Source: Ectocarpus siliculosus
Taxonomy: Eukaryota > Sar > Phaeophyceae > Ectocarpales > Ectocarpaceae
NCBI GenBank assembly: GCA_000310025.1
Contig: FN649741.1
Span: 6,069,164-6,133,163, forward strand
Direction of reading: 5' to 3'
Length of the DNA: 64,000 nt
The position numbers and the translations under genes are program-made. The notes under the pieces are model-generated. The model saw only the letters and a program-made list of their open reading frames with translations, made no database searches and was not told where the DNA came from. Of the stretch, positions 36,868-47,812 are shown one piece after another. How positions within the stretch are numbered: the stretch's first letter is position 1; the number at the start of each line of letters is the position of its first letter.

Positions 36868-37225
36868 CCATACATGTATAAACCTACACTACCTCTGTAC
36901 GTAGCATGACGTCGCTCCCGACTTGTCGTCCCCTGAACATACTAGTTCATCGTGCTGCCACGATGTTTGTCTGCATGCCCCTCGGGTTCAAGACCTAGAA
37001 CCGCGTTATCGTCCATACGTACCCCATGCAGGTAGAAGCAAGGAGAAACTACGGTTCAGCCTTATGGCATGATTCAATGACAGTTGACAAAGAATATCCA
37101 ACGAACAACGTGCGATACTTGCAGGATACTTGATAGTGCGGACAGCACGGGTCGTGAACTATTTCTACTGTACAATAGAACCGGAAAGATTACATCCAGT
37201 CCATACGCACGACCGTGGCGAATCC

Positions 37226-37910
37226 ATGATTGAATTGACGTGAATTAAAGTTGACACAGAATACCCGACAAACACAGCCTGCGATACTATGTACTTCTAG
37301 AAACCTGTACGGATTCCCAATCTTCTGAGTGAACCAATTCTTCTTTTAACGCACGTGCGGTTACTCTCGCCTCGAGAGCTGGCAGTAATTGCCTTCCTTC
37401 CTGGATTCGGCTGTTAACAGTGCAGTATGACGGCACGGAAACAATCTCGTGCGGTTGGCTTCCATGCTCGATGCATTGGGACACCTAAGCGTCCGATGAA
37501 GGCCGTAGGACCTTTACTATATCGTCGGCTAAGGGGGAAGCAATGCGCAGGTAGCGCGTCTTGACGGCTTCCCATCAGGAAGGCCCCTGTTGCTAGGGGA
37601 CCGGCCTGGTCAATCAAGAGCCCAAACAGGACGTCTCGTACCTCCATGATTCCGTGTAGCCGTTCAGCGATGCTGCGGTATACGTCCGGCCATGGGGGTC
37701 CTTGGGTTCGACGGGCGTCGCCAACCTCACCTGACCCTTGAGCATAATCTCCTGCGTACAAGGGCGTCGCCTGATAGCAAGTCGGTAGGATGGTAAATCA
37801 ATATTGCAGAATATTTGAACGAGCGGAAAGCACGGTTTTGAACTATTTCTACTGTAGAATCCCTACAAGTACTACTTCCGGTCCATGCCCACTACCTTGC
37901 CTACTCCCTA
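37226..37910. repeat. Array long unit 2
   Basis: The second long unit, without the MITE. The same two overlapping minus-strand ORFs are intact (37761-37414 and 37484-37287). Versus unit 1 it has only scattered substitutions. Confidence 0.85.
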
Positions 37911-38262
37911 CATGTATAAACCTACACCACCTCTGTACGTAGCATGACGTCGCTCCCGACTTGTCGTCCCCTGAACATACTAGTTCATCGTGCTGCCACG
38001 ATGCTTGTCTGCATGCCCCTCGGGTTCAAGACCTAGAACCGCGTTATCGTCCACACGTACCCCATGCAGGTAGAAGCAAGGAGAAACTACGGTTCAGCCT
38101 TATGGCATGATTCAATGACAGTTGACGAAGAATATCCAACGAACAACGCGCTATACTTGCAGGATACTTGATAGTGCGGACAGCACGGGTCGTGAACTAT
38201 TTCTACTGTACAATAGAACCGGAAAGATTACATTCAGCCCATACGCACGACCGTGGCGAATC

Positions 38263-38944
38263 CATGATTGAATTGACGTGAATTAAAGTTGACAAAGAAT
38301 ACCCGACAAACACAGCCTGCGATACTATGTACTTCTACAAGCCTGTACGGATTCCCATTCCTCTGAGTGAAGCAATTCTTCTTTTAACGCACGTGCGGTT
38401 ACTCTCGCCTCGAGAGCTGGCAGTAATTGCCTTCCTTCCTGGATTCGGCTGTTAACAGTGTAGTATGACGGCATGGAAACAATCTCGTGCGGTTGGCTTC
38501 CATGCTCGATGCATTGGGACACCTAAGCGTCCGATGAAGGCCGTAGGACCTTTACTATATCGTCGGCTAAGGGGGAAGCAATGCGCAGGTAGCGCGTCTT
38601 GACGGCTTCCCATCAGGAAGGCCCCTGTTGCTAGGGGACCGGCCTGGTCAATCAAGAGCCCAAACAGGACGTCTCGTACCTCCATGATTCCGTGTAGCCG
38701 TTCAGCGATGCTGCGGTATACGTCCGGCCATGGGGGTCCTTGGGTTCGACGGGCGTCGCCAACCTCACCTGACCTTTGAGCATAATCTCCTGCGTACAAG
38801 GGCGTCGCCTGATAGCAAGTCGGTAGGATGGTAAATCAATATTGCAGAATATTTGAAGGTGCGGAAAGCACGGTTTTGAACTATTTCTACTGTAGAATCC
38901 CTACAAGTACTACTTCCGGTCCATGCACACTACCTTGCCTACTC
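38263..38944. repeat. Array long unit 3
   Basis: The third long unit. Its ORFs at 38799-38452 and 38522-38325 are intact. The junction with the following short unit (CTACTCCACATG) differs by 2 bp from unit 2 (CTACTCCCTACATG). Confidence 0.85.
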
Positions 38945-39492
38945 CACATGTATAAACCTACACCACCTCTGTACGTAGCATGACGTCGCTCCCGACTTGT
39001 CGTCCCCTGAACATACTAGTTCATCGTGCTGCCACGATGTTTGTCTGGATGCCCCTCGCGTTCAAGACCTAGAACCGCGTTATCGTCCACACGTACCCCA
39101 TGCAGGTAGAAGCAAGGAGAAACTACGGTTCAGCCTTATGGCATGATTCAATGACAGTTGACGAAGAGAATCCAACGAACAACGTGCGATACTTGCAGGA
39201 TACTTGATAGTGTGGACAGCACGGGTCGTGAACTATTTCTACTGTACAATAGAACCGGAAAGATTACATCCAGCCCATACGCACGACCGTGGCCAATCCA
39301 GACAAACACTCGGGTAACCAAATGTGGCCCCGAACTTGTCGCGTCCAAATGTTCAATTTCATCATGATCGCACGGTGTTCGCGGGTTCATCTGCATGCCT
39401 CTCTGGTTCCACGCCCTAGAACGGAGGTTTCGCAGGCATTTGCACGACCTAGACAGAAGTAAGGAGGAGATACAAAGGGTCATCCTTACGGC

Positions 39493-40110
39493 ATGATTGA
39501 ATTGACGTGAATTAAAGTTGACAAAGAATACCCGACAAACACAGCCTGCGATACTATGTACTTCTACAAGCCTGTACGGATTCCCAATCTTCTGAGCGCA
39601 GCAATTCTTCTTTTAACGCACGTGCGGTTACTCTCGCCTCGAGAGCTGGCAGTAATTGCCTTCCTTCCTGGATTCGGCTGTTAACAGTGTAGTATGACGG
39701 CACGGAAACAATCTCGTGCGGTTGGCTTCCATGCTCGATGCATTGGGACACCTAAGCGTCCGATGAAGGCCGTAGGACCTTTACTATATCGTCGGCTAAG
39801 GGGGAAGCAATGCGCAGGTAGCGCGTCTTGACGGCTTCCCATCAGGAAGGCCCCTGTTGCTAGGGGACCGGCCTGGTCAATCAAGAGCCCAAACAGGACG
39901 TCTCGTACCTCCATGATTCCGTGTAGCCGTTCAGCGATGCTGCGGTATACGTCCGGCCATGGGGGTCCTTGGGTTCGACGGGCGTCGCCAACCTCACCTG
40001 ACCTTTGAGCATAATCTCCTGCGTACAAGGGCGTCGCCTGATAGCAAGTCGGTAGGATGGTAAATCAATATTGCAGAATATTTGAAGGTGCGGAAAGAAC
40101 GGTGGGTGAA
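39493..40110. repeat. Array long unit 4
   Basis: The fourth long unit. Its ORFs at 40028-39681 and 39751-39554 are intact. After about 40100 the similarity falls off into a diverged short unit, marking the right edge of the recently amplified block. Confidence 0.85.
39681..40028 (-). CDS. Repeat-borne 115-codon ORF (representative of four copies)
   Basis: An open frame kept in all four long units (also 36464-36117, 37761-37414, 38799-38452). It starts MYAGDYAQRSGEVGDARR and contains GIMEVRDVLFGLLIDQAG. I recognise no family. The few differences between copies in this frame (Tyr/His, Arg/Gly, Arg/His, Cys/Trp) all change the amino acid, so there is no sign of selection for protein; the near-identity of the copies is enough to explain why the frame is open in all. 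A second 65-codon ORF (MSQCIEHGSQ...) overlaps its 3' end in another frame. Confidence 0.2.
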   Translation of the reverse strand: MYAGDYAQRSGEVGDARRTQGPPWPDVYRSIAERLHGIMEVRDVLFGLLIDQAGPLATGAFLMGSRQDALPAHCFPLSRRYSKGPTAFIGRLGVPMHRAWKPTARDCFRAVILHC

Positions 40111-40500
40111 CTTGGTACTACTACGGGAACCCTTTCACTTCCTGCCCATGCACACTACCCTGTCCAAACACCTGTGTATGTAGCTTAACATCGTCCCCAA
40201 CTCTCGGTCCCTAAATACACCATTCCATGGTGTTCCCACGACGTCCGCGGTTCATATACATGCGTCTCTGGTTTGAAGACCTAGAACGGAGATATCGTCG
40301 ATATGTCACCACGCAGATAGAAGAAAGGAGAAAAGACTACAGTTCAGCCTTACGGCACGATTGAATGACAGTGGACACAGCATATCCAACGAACAACGTG
40401 CGATACTTGCAGGATACTTGATAGTGCGGACAGTGCGGTTCGTGAACTGTTTCTTTTATGGAACCGCTAACAACTCATCCAGCCCATGCACACCGTCCTG

Positions 40501-43500
40501 GGTTCATCTGTAAATATTCCTGGTTTCACGAGCAATGATTGCAGCTTCACACATTCCGGCACATCGTCCTGGTGCTGCGTTGAGGATTAGACTATCGTAC
40601 ACCTTGTTGGTTTCACATACTAGAACGGAGGTATCCTAGGCATGCGGACACGTAGACAGTAGCGCTGAAAGAACTCGCCACGCAGCCTACCTTGCCTTTT
40701 GCCCGTCCCGCACACGGCCGACCTCGCATTTGCCCGTCCCCCGAGTTTATCTGGTGCCTCTGTCACCGCTAATTCAAGTCGTTGCTGTCGTTTGAAACAG
40801 GTTCACGGCGGGGACTGCTTGAAATGAGAAGAACCACCCCAAATAGCTTTGTCGACGTTTTGACTAACCTTTTCCCTACCCTTACCACTAACGCCGCATT
40901 CTGAAAGCCAGCCCCATTTTCCGTTCGTTTTAGGACGATAGGCAACCATGCCTTGTGTAGCATGCGATCTTAGCACACTTTCGACCGACATGAAAAATAT
41001 CCAAGTTGTGCTCGGTATCGGCGTCTAGGACCTGCTCGCACGGTTTCACGGCGAGCGGCATCGCAATCTTGTCGTTGCGCTTAATAATTTCAGCCAGTTT
41101 GTTGTGGCCTCCGCTGTACATTTTGGTCCATTCTTGCTCACGTGCCGCTTTCGCGACAAATCTGCGAACGCACGTGACTCTTGCCCGTGTGTCCCTCGTC
41201 TGCCCTGTTGTGCCTGGCGTGTCTGGTCCTTGGATGCGCTAGGGTCGCGGGGCTCCAACGTCTCTGCCAACAACGCGGCCGGGGACCTCAAAACCTCGCC
41301 CAGGTACCCCTCGCGAAGGACGGCAGCAGCAGGCGCAGCCGGCAATAACGACCGCCGAGGATTCCCCTGGACCGGGTACATTGCCGCCGGCCCGTCGTCG
41401 TCCAACAACTAGCATGAAATCTGCTGCCGCCACACCGGTGATGAGGCCTCCTTGAATAGGTACGAACGCACGTTACAACGCCGAACGCTATTTCTGCATG
41501 GTGGAGTACAGGCATTGCTTGTCCGTGCAGCTAGCACGGCTTTTAGCTTTTAGCGATGCCATGTAGTGCGCCGTTTGTTGTAAGCTACGTTTCCTATGTG
41601 GCCCCCGCCAATCGTCACAATCGCCATCCCCGACTTCCCTGACTCGTCGCCTTCGTCCATCAGATGTCCCCATTCGATTTTTGGACTGGCGGAGCCGTCC
41701 ACATGGTGGATTGCACGTTCGAAAGAGTGCCCGACGTGAAGCTCGGGGTAGTATCCACCGGTTTATCCACCTGTTGAAGCATCTCAATCGTCTCACGACG
41801 TAGTGGATGATTATGTTTTCGTTTATCAAGAACATCAGGGTTTCATATTGTCGTCCGACGGACTGGTCCGAACTGAACTGCGTCCACGACACTTCTTGAG
41901 GACATCGTGTGGACTAGCATGTTTGGAACTTGCCGCGATTCTGGCTCGGTCATACTGTAGGACACAGCACGTTTGCCATACGTGGATGTGCGCGTGTTTA
42001 CCCGTCCTACACTGCCCGCGTGGAGTACTGGCATGAGAGCATTTCCAGGCCTCGGGACGATAGAGAACTGCGCACATGTAAGGTAACGGTGACATGGCAC
42101 AGGCGTGCTGTTGAACGGGCTCGTATGTCCATGCTAAGTTCTATAATAATAGTGTTGTTTGTGAAGGAAACCTGGGAGTTATTTCTGTGCGTGTGAGTGG
42201 ACCCATGCCTATAACAAGGCGACGAGAAAATCAGGCATCGGTATGTCTACGGAATGTCATGTTCACTCATTCATTCACGGGCTAGTAGCGAGTGACAGAG
42301 AGTTTGGGACACTTTTGACGAACGTCGTGTACAAAAAAGGGTAGGAAATGTTGTGTCGTGAAAGGCCCATATATTTTCGGGAAATACCCGTCGTGATTCA
42401 TCACGAGCAATACTGCGTCGAAAAGAGAAGGTCCAGAGTGGAACGGATTGTCATTCCCACCGGGGCCGAGGTGCTTAGCTTCGAAGATAATATCGCCCAC
42501 GTCTTCGTGGATCATGTTGACGAGAAACATCAAGTGCCCACGTTCGCGTACAGAGTGGTGACGTTTGGTACTTTCTAAGCGCTGTGGTGGCCTGGTTGGG
42601 ATCAGCCTTGAATAACGTTGTTGATACTGCTGTAGAAACGATCTCGGCTAGGTGCGATTATACCGGACTTCAAAGTGGTGGAGCTTCTCCGAATGTGTTC
42701 GAGATGTGGAACCGTTTACACAATACAAGTTGGAAACATGTACATACGAACCTGTGTTTTTATTTTCTCCCGATCGGATATCTTCGCAACACAGAGAGAC
42801 AAGACCGTACAGCAGGTACGACCTATGAACGAGGACTGACTTGAGAAAAAGGCGGTCGTCGTGAGTTCATCACAGTATTTGCAGCAAACAACGGGTACGG
42901 TGATAGGCTACCCACAGGAGTGGCTGAAAATCTGTCCATCTAAATTACTTGCTCTTTCGAAACTTGGACGGGTGTCTTTGAATCGCAAGGCTTGCCGAGA
43001 CTACGGCAAGGATATCTCGGAGGAGGGAGGAAGGTGTAGTCGAAACGTCCGGGAAAACGCTCCCTCATTCAGGGCATGCCCGAAACGGTAAGAGAAACTA
43101 GCAAACTTTCCCTGTTCTCCACTAAGACGTCGCCATTTTCGCCAAATCCGATGCTACTTATCGACATTCACGACGGGAAGCGGTCGCCCCTCAATAAACG
43201 TACAGAAAATGTGCAAGAGATAGTGTGGCAAGAGTGTCTGCTCTTGTTGCTCATGAGATAATGATGTTCCTTGTCTAGTTGGGTTCATAACATGACCGAA
43301 TGGCATCGTGTTGGTGCGTCCAGGCGAACAGCTAATGGACCACGGAGATGTCCGTGTGGAGGATTCAGGTTGCCGTTTCCCCGGTCGGACAGTCACAGGG
43401 AGCATTATATTTTCCCCCCAAGTTTTCTGCGCCTTTGAACCAGTCCGATTAAGGATCGAGGCACTTGTACCCCTTTTCTCCGCAGCAGTAGAAGTCACCC

Positions 43501-43975
43501 ACGCGGTCACACTCGGAACCTGCATGTTTGGTGGACCCAACGAGCACAGAGGGACTTGGTGGGCGTTGCCGCACGACGCACCTGGTCAACCGATCCTGTC
43601 ATGAACTAGCCCTCTTCGTGGATATCTCAAACCGCGGCCTGTAGCCCAAACAGTTTGTGGTTCCCATCCCGTCTGTTCGAACCCCTGGGACTACATACAT
43701 GGCTGTAGGTGCAATCTCGGGCAAACCAGCGGTGTTCACGCGCTATGGCCGTGGTGACAGTGTTCAATAGAATTTGCCACGATTCTCCGCATCTAGATAA
43801 TAAACACTCACGCACAAACCGTTCTACTAGGCTCTGCCACCCAGAACCTCGGGACCTGGGTACTCGGCTGGTCACGAGGACGCAGTTTCATATTCCACGA
43901 GAGTGACCCACTCTAATGCGACTTTTCGGGTTGGGATTGTCATCTACTTGCGAATTGCAGAACGCTTGTGGGCCA
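40501..43975. other. Region without recognised genes
   Basis: About 3.5 kb. Frames such as 41046-41408 (minus), 42282-42533 (minus), 42348-42578 (plus) and 43154-43540 (minus) are open but overlap frames on the opposite strand and have no motif I know. If the LNR gene to the right were complete, its next exons would lie here; none was found. Confidence 0.4.
40930..41121 (-). CDS. Unrecognised ORF, possibly a coding remnant
   Basis: The frame MYSGGHNKLAEIIKRNDKIA...EHNLDIFHVGRK has a protein-like composition, and the adjacent frame (41046-41408) continues upstream as if separated by a frameshift. I know no family match. It could be a decayed gene or transposon fragment. Confidence 0.2.
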   Translation of the reverse strand: MYSGGHNKLAEIIKRNDKIAMPLAVKPCEQVLDADTEHNLDIFHVGRKCAKIACYTRHGCLSS

Positions 43976-44165
43976 CTTACAGTCACCACCGTCGTAGCCG
44001 CACCCGGCGCTGTTGTTGACATCTGAAACAAGAAACGATAGAGATCAGAAAACGCTAGAAAAGACATGGTGCACAGGCTAGTTGAGTTCCGAGTTTCGGC
44101 GGTTAGCTGGTCGAGTCAACGCATATATCGCCAAGTAGTACGTGGAAACACCGGTAGTGTTCAGT

Positions 44166-44239
44166 GTTGAGAAGCGCGATGACCACTAGACCACTAGTCA
44201 GCGCTGACTAGTGGTCTAGTGGTCACCGTGCTTCTCAAC
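44166..44239. repeat. Near-perfect palindrome
   Basis: Arms 44166-44202 and 44203-44239 (37 bp each, with two mismatches) meet without a spacer at GTCAGC/GCTGAC. The right arm is the head of the first tRNA-like unit, so the left arm is an inverted partial copy of it. It lies in an intron of the decayed LNR gene. Confidence 0.85.
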
Positions 44240-44464
44240 ATTCAGTCGTGGTTCAATTCCTCTCCCGTTTGGAGATAATTTTCCCTGCAGCTGACTAGTG
44301 GTCTAGGGGTCATCGCGCTTCTCAACATTCAGTCGTGGTTCAATTCCTCTCCCGTTTGGAGGGAATTTTCCTGGCAGCTGACTACTAGTGGTCTAGTGGT
44401 CATCGCGCTTCTTAACATTCAGTCGTGGTTCAATTCCTCTCCCGTTTGGAGAGAATTCCCTGCA
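44203..44464 (+). repeat. Three tandem tRNA-like units (SINE-like)
   Basis: Units at 44203-44289, 44290-44376 and 44377-44464 (87, 87, 88 bp) are about 90% alike. Each has an A-box-like TGGTCTAGTGG (TAGGGG variant in unit 2) and a B-box GGTTCAATTCC about 28 bp further on, the spacing of an internal pol III promoter. The order GTGGTCTAGTGGTCA..GCGCTTCTCAAC..GGTTCAATTCC resembles tRNA-Glu, but the anticodon and T stems do not pair well and there is no clear acceptor stem. These are therefore tRNA-derived repeats, not working tRNA genes. Confidence 0.7.
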
Positions 44465-47113
44465 CTTTCATACGAGTCGTACCTTAGTTTCAACGTTTTT
44501 CCGTACGACCATATTTTTTGAAGTCGTGAATGTAGAGATGCTGACAAACGCCTTCCATATCAAATGTAGAGAGGAACCATCCCGGTGGTGGATGCATGTC
44601 AGTTGTCAATCGGCAGTAGCTGTCTCCCGTTGCCCACTCGGACATTGGTGGATTATGACTAATCCATTTGACTGTCTTTTGATCGATTCAGGCAATAATA
44701 GCCCAATTCAGACGCTTGACTGCTGAGCAGTCCAATGGATCATCGATCAGATATTTCCATGCTATGGTGATCGTGCTCGCTCACTGTCGTCTAGCCGGGA
44801 GGACATGCTTCTGCCGTTTTGCCGACCCCCATCAGCCCAAGGACATAAACGACACGTCCGGTCCCTCATCATGAGTGTCCATATTTTAAGGTCGCCGTCG
44901 TGCTTCCCCAACCAATTTGTCACACAAATGTCTTCCAGGCATGTTGGCCATTGAGATATTGCAGTGGCGCACCGTCTCAAGTGGGGTCCAGAGCCGGTGT
45001 CATTCCACAAGAAGACACTCACCATCACAAGAGCCATCGGATGTCGTAAAGAGGTCGCCGCCGTCGTAACCACTCTCTATGATATTATTGTTGCCTGCGA
45101 GGGGGATGAAGACAACGGACATCTTGACAAATTTGTGCTTTAAAAACATGTGGTGCTTGGCTTGAGACAAGAAACTGTTCCCTTGCTCATGATACAGCAC
45201 AGTACTTGCCCTTTTAGGTGTTCAATGCAAAACGGCTCAGGTCGTTTTTTTTTTTGTGTTCAATTATCTCTACAGTGTTTCCACCACCCGCATAGATATG
45301 CCCTTCATGTCGCGAACCAATGCGCTGCCCAACGATCCGTCACGATACGCCAAGCGAGAGAGTCCAAAAACACTCTATACGTAGTGATTCTGCAGACAAC
45401 TGGCCATCGGGACCATCGTCGTATGCGCCGTCGCCGATCCGTTCCACTATTCCGCCCTTGTCGTAACAGTCTGGATACTTGCAGTCCGACTGATGGTCCT
45501 TACAGTCGTAGTCGTACGAACCGCATTGATGGTTGGAGGAGGGCCGACGTCGTAGCGGCACTCCACATGTTGTTCTCTGCTCAAACCAACGAGTACAGGG
45601 TGGTTCAAAGAGCCATATTGGAAGCACACCGTCCTGGGTGTTTCATCTCCGGGGGAGTCCAAGCCAGCATCGTCAAGCCCAAGTTCATCACAAAAAAAGT
45701 CATCAAGGTTTCCGGGATTGCAGCTGCCATCTCCAATCTGGTCCAGGGTTCGGCCGCGTGCTACACAGCGGTTGCAATCCGAGCCCGGGGCGAAACATCG
45801 TTTTTCCGTAGGAGAACATGATTTCGAGGTGGGACAGCAATCGCCGCCGTCGTTACCGCATTCGCGGTTGTTGTTCAGGTCTTAGAGACAAGGCAAGGCA
45901 ACACACAAATAGACCAGCAAAAACAACAAACTTGTTCAGGCCCAGGCGGTACAAGCCGTTGTATTTCGAAGTGATCCAACTGCCAGAGGCGGCCTCCACC
46001 CTGGCGCATGGGAGGGAGATTTCGGGACGAGTAATCCAGAGGACAGGGAGGTGGAAGTCAGATTCGTACAAGAAATATGCTGTCAACAATGCGGAGGATT
46101 CGTGATGGGTGTTCCGCGTACTTTGGAGAGATAACGATAAAATGAGAGGCCAGACAGCCGCGGGAAGGCACGGTGTCGGGAGATTATCCGAAGAAAAAAT
46201 CCTAACAATACTTGTAGGTGACATTCTCATTACGATCTTGAATTGGGCAGGGTAAATGATGAGAGTACCCACACCAGTGGAAGGAGAAATCCCGGTTGAT
46301 AAGGGAGAGCGAGAGAGACCATAGTTAGGGCAGAGGCACGGTTAGACAGGCGCAGAGGGTGTCTGCGGGGAGTGAGTGTGTTCTGTTCATCTGGGAAGCA
46401 TTCCGCGAAGAGACCCTCCTGGAGAAAAACAATAGTAATGCATCGAGGTGTCGTCTACCGTATTAGCTCTGAGGAGGAAGCTTGAACGCATTAATATGCG
46501 AACCGACGATCCCCTGGCTTTTCCCCTTGCCTGCACTTCGTGCTTGCTAAAGCTGATCTTGGGACGAGTTTTGAAGGTCGTAAAAAAAATCACTTCGAAC
46601 GCCGTAAGAGGAGAATCGCAACACGAAACGTGCAGGTGGGAACTCGTTGACCGCGAACAGTGAAACGCTTACCTGGGGAGGGACCTACCGGACACATTCT
46701 TGACGGACGATAGTGAATATTGTTGCCGTGCCAACTTTTTCGTCGCTTTGATCGTGATGGTGGCGGTGGCAAAATGGGTGTCGGTGTGGTGTGTATCAAA
46801 TTTTCCGCCCATGAGAAGGCAGTGGCTGGCTCCAAACCTGGCTTTCCGCTCGTAGAGGCATTCAGTTACCGGACGAATGATCACACAACCGTTCGTCAAT
46901 GCCTGTGGTGACTTTTTCCAGACATTTGTTGCCCGAACGACTCGTGTACCAAGCGGCAAGATTCAGCCGTGGGATTCTTACCGTCGCAGCTGCCGTCCAG
47001 CCCCTGCCGTCGGCGATCCACGTGAACGTTCCGGTACATCCTGGAAACTCTGCGCGGGCCAAGAAGGACGGCAACGACATCGTTCTCAATGGTCAACGTC
47101 TGAGGATAACCTC

Positions 47114-47812
47114 TCAAGAATTGTCACCCATGGCCGTTTTGGATGTTCTGCAAGCCTCACGACATCGAAGAACGAACGAACGCGTACTACCAGCTCCTCT
47201 AAGTCGTATGTGGCCTCGATCAGATTTTCGTAGCATACGCAACTCGAGAAAATTTAGAGCGCAGGGCAAAAACCGTTTTTCACATGTGACAACTTCAAGT
47301 GCTGGCAGTCTTGTGCGGATGCAGCCATCAGAAAATTCTGACGAAAAGCATATTATTATTCTCGAGTCCGTTCTTGTGATGGAGTCGCCTGAAGGGCACA
47401 CAGCATTACAGGCTGTTTCGGCGGTGGAGCACACCGCGAGGAAATTGTCACACGGGACATGCACCGAGGAGGCCTCGTCGCTGCCGGGAACGACGCCTGA
47501 CGACAGCAGGTTGCTTGTCCTGCAACATTCATGGAGGGGACATCCCATGAGCTGTGGCACAGGTTGTCCAAAGTCTGAGAGCACTGGCTGCAGATGAAGG
47601 GGTCGTTCTCGGCCACCGATTTCCCATCGCTCGCTTCTAACGCATGCTTGAGGGAGGATGTTGTCTCTCCATCCGAGTTCTTCGAGATATCGCTGAACCT
47701 CCGAGCCGACGTCGAAAGCGACAGTCCCGCCTATGAAAAGGACGGTAAGATCATTGTTCTTGCTTGTTCTTGCCAACGTTTTTCTAGCAAGAGTCATCGA
47801 TTTTTGCCGCAA
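47114..47812 (-). CDS. Cys-containing ORF of uncertain status
   Basis: An open frame of 232 codons upstream of the first LNR exon of the decayed gene. The middle is Cys-rich (GCPLHECC, HVPCDNF, CSTAETACNAVCPSGDS). It could be an extracellular segment of the LNR gene or a chance frame; a 232-codon plus-strand frame (46899-47597) overlaps it. There is no hydrophobic leader and no known motif. Confidence 0.22.
   Translation of the reverse strand: MRQKSMTLARKTLARTSKNNDLTVLFIGGTVAFDVGSEVQRYLEELGWRDNILPQACVRSERWEIGGRERPLHLQPVLSDFGQPVPQLMGCPLHECCRTSNLLSSGVVPGSDEASSVHVPCDNFLAVCSTAETACNAVCPSGDSITRTDSRIIICFSSEFSDGCIRTRLPALEVVTCEKRFLPCALNFLELRMLRKSDRGHIRLRGAGSTRSFVLRCREACRTSKTAMGDNS

Larger units (their letters stand above)
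35790..40500. repeat. Higher-order tandem repeat array
   Basis: About 4.7 kb of long tandem repeats. A basic unit of about 350 bp (landmarks: CATGCC..TCTGG or CTCGGG, ACCTAGAAC, AAGGAGA, GGCATGATT, TGACAAAGAATA, TGCGATACT, GAACTATTTCTACTGTA) alternates between a short form and a long form carrying an insert of about 0.5 kb. Long forms start at 35929, 37226, 38263 and 39493; short forms lie at about 36900-37225, 37940-38262 and 38975-39300, with a diverged one at about 40170-40490. The long-to-long period is about 1037-1040 bp once the 257-bp MITE in the first unit is removed, and 1230 bp for the third interval, which has an extra piece (39355-39490) matching 35795-35928. Copies are nearly identical except at the right end. 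Confidence 0.9.
43981..47049 (-). pseudogene. Decayed LNR (Lin-12/Notch repeat) gene
   Basis: Minus-strand exons with phase-1 borders encode LNR modules: 47049-46982 (CTGTFTWIADG then DGSCD), 45880 to about 45420 (DLNNNRECGNDGGDCC, a Cys-rich segment, then further LNR-like stretches), 45094-45023 (GNNNIIESGYDGGDL...DGSCDG) and 44022-43981 (DVNNSAGCGYDGGD then C). Splice sites and phases (1 to 1) join the LNR halves correctly: SCD+DLNNN and SCD+DVNNS. Decay is visible. A 14-nt direct duplication around 46985-47010 (GACGGCAG twice) shifts the frame inside the first LNR; a second frameshift near 45540 separates ECRYDVG from NHQCGSYDYDC; in the third module two structural Cys are replaced (ESGYDGGDL). 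No leader, beta-helix or TM exons were found. Paralogous to the gene at 52619. Confidence 0.7.

Noticed and set aside
36117-40028. The four repeat-borne ORFs as a tandem gene family
   Set aside because: Copies are nearly identical, the differences seen are all replacements, and the second ORF overlaps the first in another frame; the array is better read as a non-coding satellite.
35790-40500. CRISPR array
   Set aside because: Repeat units are hundreds of bases long with no short regular spacers, and the genome is eukaryotic.
44203-44464. Functional tRNA genes
   Set aside because: A and B boxes are present, but the anticodon and T stems pair poorly and no acceptor stem could be drawn.
45150-45821. 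A 223-codon plus-strand ORF
   Set aside because: It lies antisense to the LNR exon at 45880-45420, whose Cys and GYDGGD-type spacing is clearly the coding signal; the plus frame has no motif.
46899-47597. A 232-codon plus-strand ORF
   Set aside because: It overlaps an equally long minus frame and the first LNR exon; no domain, leader or splice support.
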